Part shown: positions 39,373 through 47,594 of the stretch, piece after piece | Position numbering within the stretch: the first letter of the stretch is position 1 | How the letters are laid out: the number at the start of each line of letters is the position of its first letter | Source of the DNA: Bacillota bacterium | GTDB lineage: Bacteria > Bacillota > Clostridia > Christensenellales > Aristaeellaceae | Length of the DNA: 64,000 bases | NCBI GenBank assembly: GCA_963169565.1 | Contig: CAUJDI010000056.1 | Span: forward strand, 1-64,000 | Direction of reading: 5' to 3' | Notes under the pieces: generated by a model | The model's input: the letters and a program-made list of their open reading frames with translations, nothing else | Database searches by the model: none | What the model was told of the DNA's origin: nothing | Position numbers and translations under genes: made by a program

Positions 39373-40497
39373 TTGAACATATCCAAGAAGGACGCGCTGA
39401 CCTGGTTTGAGTTCTTCGCCTCCCTGCCGGAGGAGGAGGAGCTCATGACCCGCCAGCAGGAGATCGCGCTGGCCGCCTTTGCCCAGATCGAGGCCGCGGT
39501 TGAGCACAGGAATGCCGAGCTGATGCGGGACATTCCCGGGCTGAAGACCCTGGAGGACCGGACGTATTACGTGGGAAACGACGGGAAGTTCCCCGGGGGC
39601 TGCCGCTCCTGCCTGCTGGGGACCGGGCTTAGCGCGATCCGGAAAACGAACCGCTGCAACCTCGCCTGCAGGTTCTGCTATGACTACGGGGAGCTGGACA
39701 GTATCCCGCCCATCGGCGAGGGGATGTGGGAGATCGGGGGGACGAAGTTCAAGGGCGGGGACATCGGCCTCCTGCTGTCCGTCCAGCGCAAACCGACCGG
39801 CGTGTCCTACGTCTACCTGGAACCGTTCATGGAGATCGAGGTGTATTACCCCATCATCCGGACCTTTCATGCGGCCGGGGTGCATCAGCACCTGTACACC
39901 AACGGCACCCTGGCAAACGAAAGCAGCCTGAAGGCGCTGGGCGAGGCCGGCCTGGACGAGATCCGCTTCAACCTGGGGGCCTCCAATTGCTCCGACAGGG
40001 TGATCGAAAACATCCGCATCGCCAAGAAATACATCCCCTCCGTGGGGGTGGAGACGCCGATGACGCCGGAGTTCTATGAGGCTTTCCAAAAAAAGAGGCA
40101 GACAGTCCTCTCCACCGGGCTTGATTTCATCAACTGCGCCGAGCTGCACCTGAACGGGAACAACCTCCGCAACTTTTTCGGCGAGAACCTCTACATCTCA
40201 AGGCTCGGCTACATTTCCCCGGTATGGAGCCGGGAACTGACCCTGAAGCTCATGAGGCTGGCGGACGCAGAGGGCTGGAAAGTCGCCGTGCACGACTGCT
40301 CCAACAGGACGAAGTTCGTCAGGGACCTGAACCTGAAGGCCAAAGAGGGCGGATGGTTCGGCGAAAGCTCTTACGCCTGCGAGTTTTCCAGGATGCCTTA
40401 TGAGGCCTTCCTGCCGATCCTGCGGGATGACGGTTTCCGCTTCCTGACTGAAGAAGAGTTGCCCGACGGCTACAGGCCGGGGCAGGTGGTCCTGTAG
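39373..40497 (+). CDS. Radical SAM protein
   Basis: Preferred start is TTG 39373 after AGAGAGGAAG, giving 374 residues; ATG 39274 would add 33 residues of low-quality sequence. The 4Fe-4S motif is CNLACRFC (CxxxCxxC). A further CRSC pair sits just before it, which may bind another cluster or metal. Barrel strands are visible (VSYVYLEPFMEIEVYYP, HQHLYTNGTLAN, IRFNLGASNC). These features indicate 5'-deoxyadenosyl radical chemistry, but the substrate is unknown and no peptide precursor is adjacent. Confidence 0.85.
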   Translation: MNISKKDALTWFEFFASLPEEEELMTRQQEIALAAFAQIEAAVEHRNAELMRDIPGLKTLEDRTYYVGNDGKFPGGCRSCLLGTGLSAIRKTNRCNLACRFCYDYGELDSIPPIGEGMWEIGGTKFKGGDIGLLLSVQRKPTGVSYVYLEPFMEIEVYYPIIRTFHAAGVHQHLYTNGTLANESSLKALGEAGLDEIRFNLGASNCSDRVIENIRIAKKYIPSVGVETPMTPEFYEAFQKKRQTVLSTGLDFINCAELHLNGNNLRNFFGENLYISRLGYISPVWSRELTLKLMRLADAEGWKVAVHDCSNRTKFVRDLNLKAKEGGWFGESSYACEFSRMPYEAFLPILRDDGFRFLTEEELPDGYRPGQVVL

Positions 40498-40645
40498 GGC
40501 ACGTCCCGCCATCCGGCGTTCGGCGCATCAGGCCGCCGGGCCGTGCGGAACACGGCCAAATATGATAAGATGATAGGCGTTTGACGCGGCGGGACCGGGG
40601 CTTCCCCCGGCAGCCGGAGAATATCTTTGGAACGGAGAAGAACAG

Positions 40646-42625
40646 ATGAACATTCAGGAAAAGACCATCAATACCCTGCGCGTCCTGTCCGCGGAGATGG
40701 TGCAGAAGGCCAACAGCGGCCACCCCGGCGCGCCCATGGGCATGGCGCCGATGGCCTACGCGCTGTGGCTGAAGACCATGAAGCATGACCCGGGGATGCC
40801 CGGTTGGGCCAACCGGGACCGCTTCGTCCTCTCCAACGGCCATGCCAGCGCGCTGATTTATTCCCTGCTCCATGTCGGCGGCTACCGGCTGCCCATGGAA
40901 GAGATCAAGCGCTTCCGCCAGTGGGAATCCCTCACGCCCGGGCATCCCGAGCACGGCCTGACAGAGGGCGTGGAGACCTCCACAGGCCCCCTGGGCCAGG
41001 GCTTTGCCAACGCCGTGGGCTTTGCCATCGCCGAGAGCATGCTGGCCGCGAAGTTCAACCGGCCGGGCTTCCCCGTCGTTGACCACCGCAGTTATGTGTT
41101 CGCCGGCGACGGCTGCATGATGGAGGGCATCAGCAGCGAGGCCGCGTCCCTGGCGGGCACGCTGAAGCTGAACAAGCTGACCGTGCTGTATGACGACAAC
41201 GAGATCAGCATCGAGGGCGACACGGACATCGCCTTCCGCGAGGACGTGGGCGCGCGCTTTGAGGCCTATGGATGGAATGTCGTGCGCGTCAGGGACGGCA
41301 ACGATTACCGTCAGGTGCTGGAAGCCCTGGAGGGGTCCCGGGATTCGGACCGGCCCACCTTCATCGTCTGCCCCACCGTCATCGGCTTTGGCAGCCCCGC
41401 CAAGCAGGGCAAGGCCAGCGTCCACGGCGAGCCCCTGGGCGCGGACAACCTCGCGCAGGCAAAGGAGACCCTGGGCATGACAGGGGAGGCCTTCAGCGTT
41501 GGACCGGACGTTTACGCCCACGCGGCGGAATGCCTCAAACAGGGCAGGGACGCCAGGCGCGAATGGGAAGAGATGTTCAAGGCCTACGAGGCCGCCTGGC
41601 CCGAACTGGCCGCCGAATGGAAGACCTGGCACAGCGACCTGGACGCTGCCAGGCTGATGAAAGAAGAAAGCCTCAGGCCCGTTGCGGAAAAACCGGAGGC
41701 CACCCGCGCCAGCTCCGGCAACATGATCGCAAGGCTGGCAAACGTCGTGCCCAACCTGGTGGGCGGCTCCGCCGACCTTGCGCCCTCCAACAAGACGAAC
41801 ATCCCCGGCGGCGGCGACTACAGCGCGGAGAACCGCCTGGGGCGCAACCTGCACTTCGGCGTCAGGGAGCACGCCATGGCGGCCATCTGCAACGGCATCG
41901 CCCTGCACGGCGGCCTGCGCGTGTTCTGCGCCACCTTCTTCGTGTTCACCGACTACATGAAGGCGGCGATGCGCCTGGCGGCCATCATGAAGCTGCCCGT
42001 CACCTACGTGCTCACCCATGATTCCATCGGCGTGGGCGAAGACGGGGCGACCCACCAGCCCATCGAGCACCTGGCCGCCCTGCGGGCCACGCCGGGCCTG
42101 CGCGTCATCCGCCCCTGCGACGTGAACGAAACGGCGGACGCCTGGCTGACGGCCTTGACGGCACAGGGCCCCACCTGCCTGGTGCTCACCCGGCAGAACC
42201 TCAAACAGTTCAAGGCAACCGCCGGCGGAGTGGAAAAGGGCGGCTACGTGCTGATCCCGTCTGAAAAGGCGGCGCCTGACCTCATCCTGATGGGTTCGGG
42301 CAGCGAGGTCGCCCTGCTGGCGGAGGCACGGGACGCCCTGAAGGGCGAAGGCATCGACGCGTCCGTGGTGTCCATGCCCTGCATGGAGACCTTCCTGGCC
42401 CAGCCGGCATCCTACAGGGACCAGGTCCTGCCGCCCAGCGTGCGCAGGCGCCTCGCCGTCGAGGCAGGGGTCGGCATGCCCTGGTACCGCTTCACCGGCC
42501 TGGATGGCCGCGTCCTGGGCATCGACCGCTTCGGCGCCTCAGCCCCCGCGGAAAAGATCTTCCAGGAGTTCGGCTTTACGTCAGAAAACGTCACGGCCCT
42601 GGCGAAAGGGCTTCTGCTGAAATAA
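40646..42625 (+). CDS. tkt: Transketolase
   Basis: The 659-residue single-chain enzyme has the thiamine pyrophosphate region (GDGCMMEGISSEAASLAGTLKL, then the metal-binding Asn in YDDN), the N-terminal NSGHPGAPMGMAPMAYALW and the transketolase signature in the C-terminal half (REHAMAAICNGIALHGGLRVF, SIGVGEDGATHQPIEH). Length matches the family. It moves two-carbon units in the non-oxidative pentose phosphate pathway. GGAGAAG precedes the ATG, and TATGAT near 40560 may be its -10 box. It stands alone, followed by a terminator. Confidence 0.97.
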   Translation: MNIQEKTINTLRVLSAEMVQKANSGHPGAPMGMAPMAYALWLKTMKHDPGMPGWANRDRFVLSNGHASALIYSLLHVGGYRLPMEEIKRFRQWESLTPGHPEHGLTEGVETSTGPLGQGFANAVGFAIAESMLAAKFNRPGFPVVDHRSYVFAGDGCMMEGISSEAASLAGTLKLNKLTVLYDDNEISIEGDTDIAFREDVGARFEAYGWNVVRVRDGNDYRQVLEALEGSRDSDRPTFIVCPTVIGFGSPAKQGKASVHGEPLGADNLAQAKETLGMTGEAFSVGPDVYAHAAECLKQGRDARREWEEMFKAYEAAWPELAAEWKTWHSDLDAARLMKEESLRPVAEKPEATRASSGNMIARLANVVPNLVGGSADLAPSNKTNIPGGGDYSAENRLGRNLHFGVREHAMAAICNGIALHGGLRVFCATFFVFTDYMKAAMRLAAIMKLPVTYVLTHDSIGVGEDGATHQPIEHLAALRATPGLRVIRPCDVNETADAWLTALTAQGPTCLVLTRQNLKQFKATAGGVEKGGYVLIPSEKAAPDLILMGSGSEVALLAEARDALKGEGIDASVVSMPCMETFLAQPASYRDQVLPPSVRRRLAVEAGVGMPWYRFTGLDGRVLGIDRFGASAPAEKIFQEFGFTSENVTALAKGLLLK

Positions 42626-42641
42626 GAGGCTCCGTCCCGGC

Positions 42642-42671
42642 AGGCGGCCTGCCATATCCGGCAGGCCGCCT
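42642..42671 (+). terminator. Terminator after transketolase
   Basis: Perfect 12-bp arms (42642-42653 and 42660-42671) with a 6-nt loop are followed by CCTTTT. Confidence 0.75.
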
Positions 42672-42754
42672 CCTTTTGCCAGCGTAATGTGAGCAGAACA
42701 GGAAAGCCGCCGGCAAGGATCCCCTGATGATCCGAAAGGAAAAGGAAGGACCGG

Positions 42755-44008
42755 ATGAACCCCAGCAAACCCCTGAAGAGCGCCCTGCTCTTCCTGAAAC
42801 GGCAGGATCATAACTGGAAAGTCACGATGGCCCGGACGTCCCTGGAAAAGTTCGGCTACCAGATGATCTTCCCCTACCTGTCCATCTACATCGTGGCGCT
42901 TGGGGCGACAAAGACGCAGCTGGGCCTGGTCAACAGCATCGGGATGGCCGCCGCGGGCCTGCTGGGGCCCCTGACCGGCTCCCTGATCGACAGGATCGGG
43001 CCCAAAAAGATCTACCTCTTCGGCATCGGCCTGCTGATGGCGTCCTATCTGATCTACGCCGCGGCACCCGGCTGGGGCTACTGCCTGCTGGCCATGTGCG
43101 TTTACTGGATCGGCAACAGCAGCGCCGGCCACAGCTGCGCCACGGTCTGCGGGAACTGCCTGCCCAGCTGCGACAGGGCCAGGGGCATGATGCTGTGCGA
43201 AACCGCGGCGGCCGGCCTGCTGGGCATCGCAAGCCCCATGATCGCGGCGCTGATCGTCGCGCAATTGGGCGGGGTGAGTGTTAACAACCTGAGGCCCCTG
43301 TTCCTGATCGCCTTCGCGATGACGGCGCTCTCCTTTATCCTGATCCTGACAAAGCTGTCCGACGTCAAATGGGTCTCCAAAACGAAACCAAGCGGGAACC
43401 CCCTCAGGGACAGCCTCAGGATCCTCAAGGGCAACCCCACCGCGCGCAAATGGCTGGCCATCGGCGCGCTGAGCAAGCTGCCCTTCGGCCTGATCCTCCC
43501 CTTTACCCAGGTATTCGCCCAGGAAATCAAGGGCGCGGACAGCTACGTACTGGGCGCCATGGTCACAGCGACCGCCCTGACAAGCATCGTTTTCGGGCTG
43601 CCTTCCGGCATGCTTGCCGACAGGATCGGCCGGAAAAAGGTGCTGTATCTCCTCATCCCGCTTTTCTGGGCCGCCAACCTCATCCTTCTCTGGGCACCCT
43701 CGTCTGTTTTTCTGATACTGTCCGGTGTTTTGCTCGGATTCTACTACATCATGAGCCCGATCAGCGGCGCCATCGAGATGGAGCTGGTCCCCGCCGAACA
43801 GATGGGCCGGTGGCTCGGCATGAACCATCTGGTCAAGTCGCTGTTCGGGGCCGCCATGGCCCTGCTCGGCGGCCTGATCTGGGACTGGCTCGGGCCGCAG
43901 TACGTCTTCCTGATCTTCATCGGCATCGACCTGGTTTTCCGGGTCCCGCTGCTCATCAGCATGCCGGAAACGCTGGCCGGTCGGGGTGCTACGAAAACAG
44001 AGGTGTAA
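42755..44008 (+). CDS. Major facilitator superfamily transporter
   Basis: The 417-residue protein has about 12 membrane helices and the MFS motif A-type loop between helices 2 and 3 (GSLIDRIGPKKIYL), repeated in the second half (GMLADRIGRKKVLYL). It is a drug- or metabolite-exporting or importing secondary carrier; specificity cannot be read. AAGGAAGG lies upstream of the ATG. The AAA ATPase gene begins 58 bp downstream, so the two may be cotranscribed. Confidence 0.92.
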   Translation: MNPSKPLKSALLFLKRQDHNWKVTMARTSLEKFGYQMIFPYLSIYIVALGATKTQLGLVNSIGMAAAGLLGPLTGSLIDRIGPKKIYLFGIGLLMASYLIYAAAPGWGYCLLAMCVYWIGNSSAGHSCATVCGNCLPSCDRARGMMLCETAAAGLLGIASPMIAALIVAQLGGVSVNNLRPLFLIAFAMTALSFILILTKLSDVKWVSKTKPSGNPLRDSLRILKGNPTARKWLAIGALSKLPFGLILPFTQVFAQEIKGADSYVLGAMVTATALTSIVFGLPSGMLADRIGRKKVLYLLIPLFWAANLILLWAPSSVFLILSGVLLGFYYIMSPISGAIEMELVPAEQMGRWLGMNHLVKSLFGAAMALLGGLIWDWLGPQYVFLIFIGIDLVFRVPLLISMPETLAGRGATKTEV

Positions 44009-44066
44009 CCGGGGGAAAACCGGATGAACAGCGGCAATCCCATCAAGAAACGGATCGGCGGGAGAA

Positions 44067-44942
44067 ATGGTTTATCTGGACAGCATCATGTTCCCGAATG
44101 AGGACGAGGAGTGGGCCTTCCGCATGTCGGTGAAAAGGACCTGCTATACCACCCTCTACCCCTTCTATGTCCTGTCCGGGGCAGGGCTTGAACGCCTCGA
44201 TTTTGAGCCCATCACCATCCTGTACGGCGGGAACGGCTCCGGCAAGACCACCGCGCTGAACATCATCGCCGAAAAGCTTGGTGTTTTACGCAGCGCGCCG
44301 TACAACCGCTCCAACTTTTTTGAGGATTACGTACACCTGTGCCAGGCGCGGCTGGAGGCGGCCGTCCCGCCGCACAGCCGGATCGTGACCAGCGACGACG
44401 TGTTCGACTACATGCTCAGTATCCGCAGCCTCAATGAGGGCATCGACAGGAAAAAGGAGCAGCTGTTTGACGAGCATTACGAGGCAAGGCACTCCGCGTT
44501 CAAGGTACGGTCCCTAAAGGACTATGAGGAACTGAAAAAGCGCGTCAGCGCAAGGAGCAAGACCCAGTCGGCCTTTGTCCGCGAACAGCTGATGGAGACC
44601 GTCCGGGAGCAGTCCAATGGGGAGAGCGCGCTGTTTTATTTCAGGCAGAGGATTGAGGCGGACGCGGTCTATCTGCTGGATGAGCCGGAAAACAGCCTGT
44701 CCGCCGCCAGGCAGATCGAGCTGGCGGCCTATCTTGAGGAAACCGCCCGGTACATGGGCTGCCAGCTCATCATCTCCACGCATTCCCCCTTCCTTCTGGC
44801 GATCCCCGGCGCCAGGATCTACGACCTGGACGCCCGCCCCGTGGACATCAAGGAATGGACGCAGCTGGAGAACGTCCGGGCGTATCAGCAGTTCTTTCAG
44901 GAGCACGGCGGGTCGTTTGAAACGAAACCGCGTCCGGACTGA
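44067..44942 (+). CDS. AAA-family ATPase
   Basis: The 291-residue cytoplasmic protein has a P-loop (LYGGNGSGKTTALNIIAEKL, about residues 52-71), Walker B (VYLLDEPENSLSAARQ) and the H-loop (LIISTHSPFLLAI). This is the ABC/SMC-like layout of stand-alone AAA ATPases with an insert between Walker A and signature. The function of such proteins is unclear; some belong to defence or DNA-repair systems. No nuclease partner is adjacent. GGGAGAA precedes the ATG. Confidence 0.85.
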   Translation: MVYLDSIMFPNEDEEWAFRMSVKRTCYTTLYPFYVLSGAGLERLDFEPITILYGGNGSGKTTALNIIAEKLGVLRSAPYNRSNFFEDYVHLCQARLEAAVPPHSRIVTSDDVFDYMLSIRSLNEGIDRKKEQLFDEHYEARHSAFKVRSLKDYEELKKRVSARSKTQSAFVREQLMETVREQSNGESALFYFRQRIEADAVYLLDEPENSLSAARQIELAAYLEETARYMGCQLIISTHSPFLLAIPGARIYDLDARPVDIKEWTQLENVRAYQQFFQEHGGSFETKPRPD

Positions 44943-44984
44943 TCAAAACGGATCGATTGTGCGGCCCGGACGGCCGATATGGGG

Positions 44985-44990
44985 TATAAT
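44985..44990 (+). promoter_or_regulatory. TATAAT -10 box before the B12-protein operon
   Basis: A consensus -10 lies 45 nt before the start codon. The best -35 match (TTGTGC at 44957-44962) is 22 nt away, which is too far, so promoter strength or activator dependence is uncertain. Confidence 0.45.
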
Positions 44991-45034
44991 CGACGGGCAC
45001 CCCTACAACAGGACAACATGAGAAGGAGACCCCC

Positions 45035-45697
45035 ATGCCACCGGAAGCAAAAACCCCGCTTGACACGTTTGTGTCCATTCTTGAGAACCTTGACCGGGAC
45101 GGCGCGGTCAGTTACGCGCTGTCCCTGCTGGACGGCGGCAGACTGACGCTGCCGGAACTGTACGAGCAGGTCCTGGCCCCCGCCCTCAACCGCATCCAGG
45201 TGCCCCGGGAGAGAGAAGATGCGCTCATCTGGCGGGAGCACCTGCAGTCCGCCATCGTGCAGAAGGTGATGGGGGCCTGCTACCCCCATGTGCAGAAAGC
45301 GCGGGAAGCGTCCGGAGCGCCGGGGAAGGGGAAGCGCGTGATGCTGGCCTGCCCCCAGGAGGAGTACCATGAGATCGGGGTCTCCATGGGCGCGGACTTC
45401 TTTGTCATCCTGGGGTACGAGGTCGCCTACGTCGGCTGCAACACCCCCCGGGATACCCTGCTTTCCGCCGCTGAAGATCTGAAGCCGGACCTGGTGGTGC
45501 TCAGCGTGACCAATTACCTGAACCTGGCCCAGCTCCCGGTCCTCATCACCGCGCTGAAGGAAAGGCGCCCGGAGGCGAAAGTCATGCTCAGCGGCAGCGC
45601 GCTCAGGCATACCGGCAGGAGCGCCGCGGATTTCCATGCCGACGGCGCCGTCCAATCCTTTGAGGACGTCAGGATGCTGGCGGAGGTGACAGAATGA
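45035..45697 (+). CDS. Cobalamin (B12)-binding domain protein
   Basis: The 220-residue protein has a helical cap (B12-binding-2 type; ELYEQVLAPALNRIQV, WREHLQSAIVQ) and a B12-binding Rossmann domain. The cobalt-ligand motif is ExYHEIG (the usual DxHxxG with Asp replaced), followed by SMGADFFVILGYEVAYVGCN and SVTNYLNL. This resembles MtbC- and CarH-type modules without a DNA-binding or methyltransferase domain. The Trp-His pair of light-sensing CarH is not seen. It overlaps the ABC permease gene by 4 bp. Role may be corrinoid-dependent sensing or methyl transfer. Confidence 0.85.
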   Translation: MPPEAKTPLDTFVSILENLDRDGAVSYALSLLDGGRLTLPELYEQVLAPALNRIQVPREREDALIWREHLQSAIVQKVMGACYPHVQKAREASGAPGKGKRVMLACPQEEYHEIGVSMGADFFVILGYEVAYVGCNTPRDTLLSAAEDLKPDLVVLSVTNYLNLAQLPVLITALKERRPEAKVMLSGSALRHTGRSAADFHADGAVQSFEDVRMLAEVTE

Positions 45698-46845
45698 AGA
45701 CCGCGATCAAGATCGCCTGGCGATTCCTTACGCACGCCAAAGGGCAGTCCATCCTCATCGCCATCGGCATCGCCGTGGGCGTTTCCGTCCAGGTGTTCAT
45801 CGGCTCCCTGATCGCCGGACTCCAGGCTGAACTGGTCGATACCGCGATCGGGCGCAATACCCAGATCACCGTCACTGCAAAGACACGCGGCGGCGTGATC
45901 AAAGGCTACCAGGCCCTGGTGGAACAGATAGAGCAGTCCCAGCCGGAAGCCCTGCACGTTTCCCCGGTGGTGGACGCCAGCGGTTTCCTGCGCGGCAGTG
46001 ACGGAAGCGACTTCCCCATCCTGCTGCGCGGGTTTGAAATGGAGAGAAGCGACGGCATCTACCGCATCAGCGGCGCGCTGGTGTCAGGACAGCTGCCCGG
46101 CAAGGGCGAGGTCCTTGTGGGGAAAGACCTGGCGCTGGAGGCGGGCATCGTGGATACCGTCACCCTTGCGACCCCCCGGGGCAGCACCCGGGAAGCGAAA
46201 GTCTCCGGCGTCTTTGACCTGGGCGCGGCGGCGCTCAACGGGCGCTGGGTGATCTCCAACCTGGAACTGGCGCAGAGCCTGTTCAGCTACAAGGACCAGG
46301 TCTCCTCCATTGAGATGCAGGTGAAAGACCCCTTCCGGGCGGATATCGTCGCCCAGAGCCTGTCCGCCCATCTGCCCGAGGAACTGAAAGCTGTTGACTG
46401 GAAATCCCAGAATGAGCAGCTGCTCAGCGGCCTGAACGGGCAGAGCATCTCCAGCCTGATGATCCAGGTCTTTGTCCTGTTCTCCGTCGTCCTGGCCATC
46501 GCCAGCGTGCTGGCCATCTCGGTCCTTCAGAAATCCAAACAGCTGGGCATCCTCAAGGCCATCGGCATCAGCAACAGGAACGCCAGCCTGGTCTTCCTGA
46601 CGGAAGGCTTTCTCCTGGGCGTCGCGGGCGCGGTCCTGGGCGTCGCGCTGGGCCTCGGTCTGGCCTTCGCCTTCACCAAGTTCGCGCTCAACCCCGACGG
46701 CACGCCGGTCATCGCCCTGTTCATCGACCAGGGGTTCGTCGTGATCTCCGCCGCCATCGCGGTCCTGTCCGCGACCCTCGCGTCGCTCATCCCCGCCAGG
46801 CGCTCCGCCCGGCTGGACCCCATGGAGGTCATCCGAAATGGATAA
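45694..46845 (+). CDS. MacB/LolC-type ABC transporter permease
   Basis: The 383-residue protein has one N-terminal membrane helix, a ~210-residue extracytoplasmic MacB_PCD-like domain and three C-terminal helices (FtsX domain; VFVLFSVVLAIASVLAISVLQKSKQLGILKAIG). This type VII ABC architecture works mechanically across the membrane and exports or extracts lipids, peptides or tetrapyrroles. It is coupled to the B12 protein upstream and its ATPase downstream. Confidence 0.9.
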   Translation: MKTAIKIAWRFLTHAKGQSILIAIGIAVGVSVQVFIGSLIAGLQAELVDTAIGRNTQITVTAKTRGGVIKGYQALVEQIEQSQPEALHVSPVVDASGFLRGSDGSDFPILLRGFEMERSDGIYRISGALVSGQLPGKGEVLVGKDLALEAGIVDTVTLATPRGSTREAKVSGVFDLGAAALNGRWVISNLELAQSLFSYKDQVSSIEMQVKDPFRADIVAQSLSAHLPEELKAVDWKSQNEQLLSGLNGQSISSLMIQVFVLFSVVLAIASVLAISVLQKSKQLGILKAIGISNRNASLVFLTEGFLLGVAGAVLGVALGLGLAFAFTKFALNPDGTPVIALFIDQGFVVISAAIAVLSATLASLIPARRSARLDPMEVIRNG

Positions 46846-47557
46846 CATCATCAGCCTGAGGAACATCAACAAGATCTACGGGACCGAGGTGAAGACCCAG
46901 GTCCTCTTCGACATCAGTCTGGACATTGCCGAGCAGTCCTTTTCCTCCATCATCGGGGCGTCGGGCTCGGGGAAAAGCACCCTGCTGAACATCATCAGCA
47001 CCCTGGACCGGCCGACCAGCGGCAGCGTCAGGATCGCCGGCGTTGATACGACGGACATGAGCAGGGCGGACCTGGCCAGGCTGCGCAACCAGTCCATCGG
47101 CTTCGTCTTCCAGTTCCACTACCTGCTTCCGGAGTTCACCGCGCTGGAAAACGTGCTGATGCCCGCGCGCATCAGGGACGGGCGCGTCACCAGGGAGACC
47201 ATGGACCGCGCGCGCGAACTGATGAAGCTGATGGGCATCGAGAAAGTGGCGAACAACAACGCCGGCAGGATGTCCGGCGGCCAGCAGCAGCGCACCTCCA
47301 TCGCAAGGGCTTTGATCAACAGCCCGAAGCTCATCCTGGCGGATGAGCCCACCGGTAACCTGGACAGCGAATCCACCGAGGTGGTGTATGACATCCTGCG
47401 GGACATCAACGAGCGCTTCAGGACCACTTTCCTGATCATCACCCATGACCGCAGGATCGCCCAGAAAGCCGACCGCATCATCGAGATCAAGGACGGCAGG
47501 ATCCACCTCGACCTGGCCAACAGGTTAAGCCCCGCAATGGCCGGGCAAAGCGCCTGA
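46838..47557 (+). CDS. MacB/LolD-type ABC transporter ATPase
   Basis: The 239-residue ATPase shows Walker A (IIGASGSGKSTLL), the LSGGQ-type signature (RMSGGQQQRTSIARAL), Walker B (LILADEPTGNLDSES) and the H-loop (LIITHD). Its length and FQFHYLLPEFTALENV segment place it with LolD/MacB ATPases. It overlaps the permease by 8 bp and is cotranscribed with the FAD enzyme. Confidence 0.95.
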   Translation: MDNIISLRNINKIYGTEVKTQVLFDISLDIAEQSFSSIIGASGSGKSTLLNIISTLDRPTSGSVRIAGVDTTDMSRADLARLRNQSIGFVFQFHYLLPEFTALENVLMPARIRDGRVTRETMDRARELMKLMGIEKVANNNAGRMSGGQQQRTSIARALINSPKLILADEPTGNLDSESTEVVYDILRDINERFRTTFLIITHDRRIAQKADRIIEIKDGRIHLDLANRLSPAMAGQSA

Positions 47558-47594
47558 CGCGATGACAGCATCAAATGGAAACGGAGAGGCCGGC

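Noticed and set aside
40319-42070. 583-residue minus-strand frame opposite transketolase
   Set aside because: Translation is His/Gly/Ala-rich and featureless, while transketolase on the plus strand is certain.
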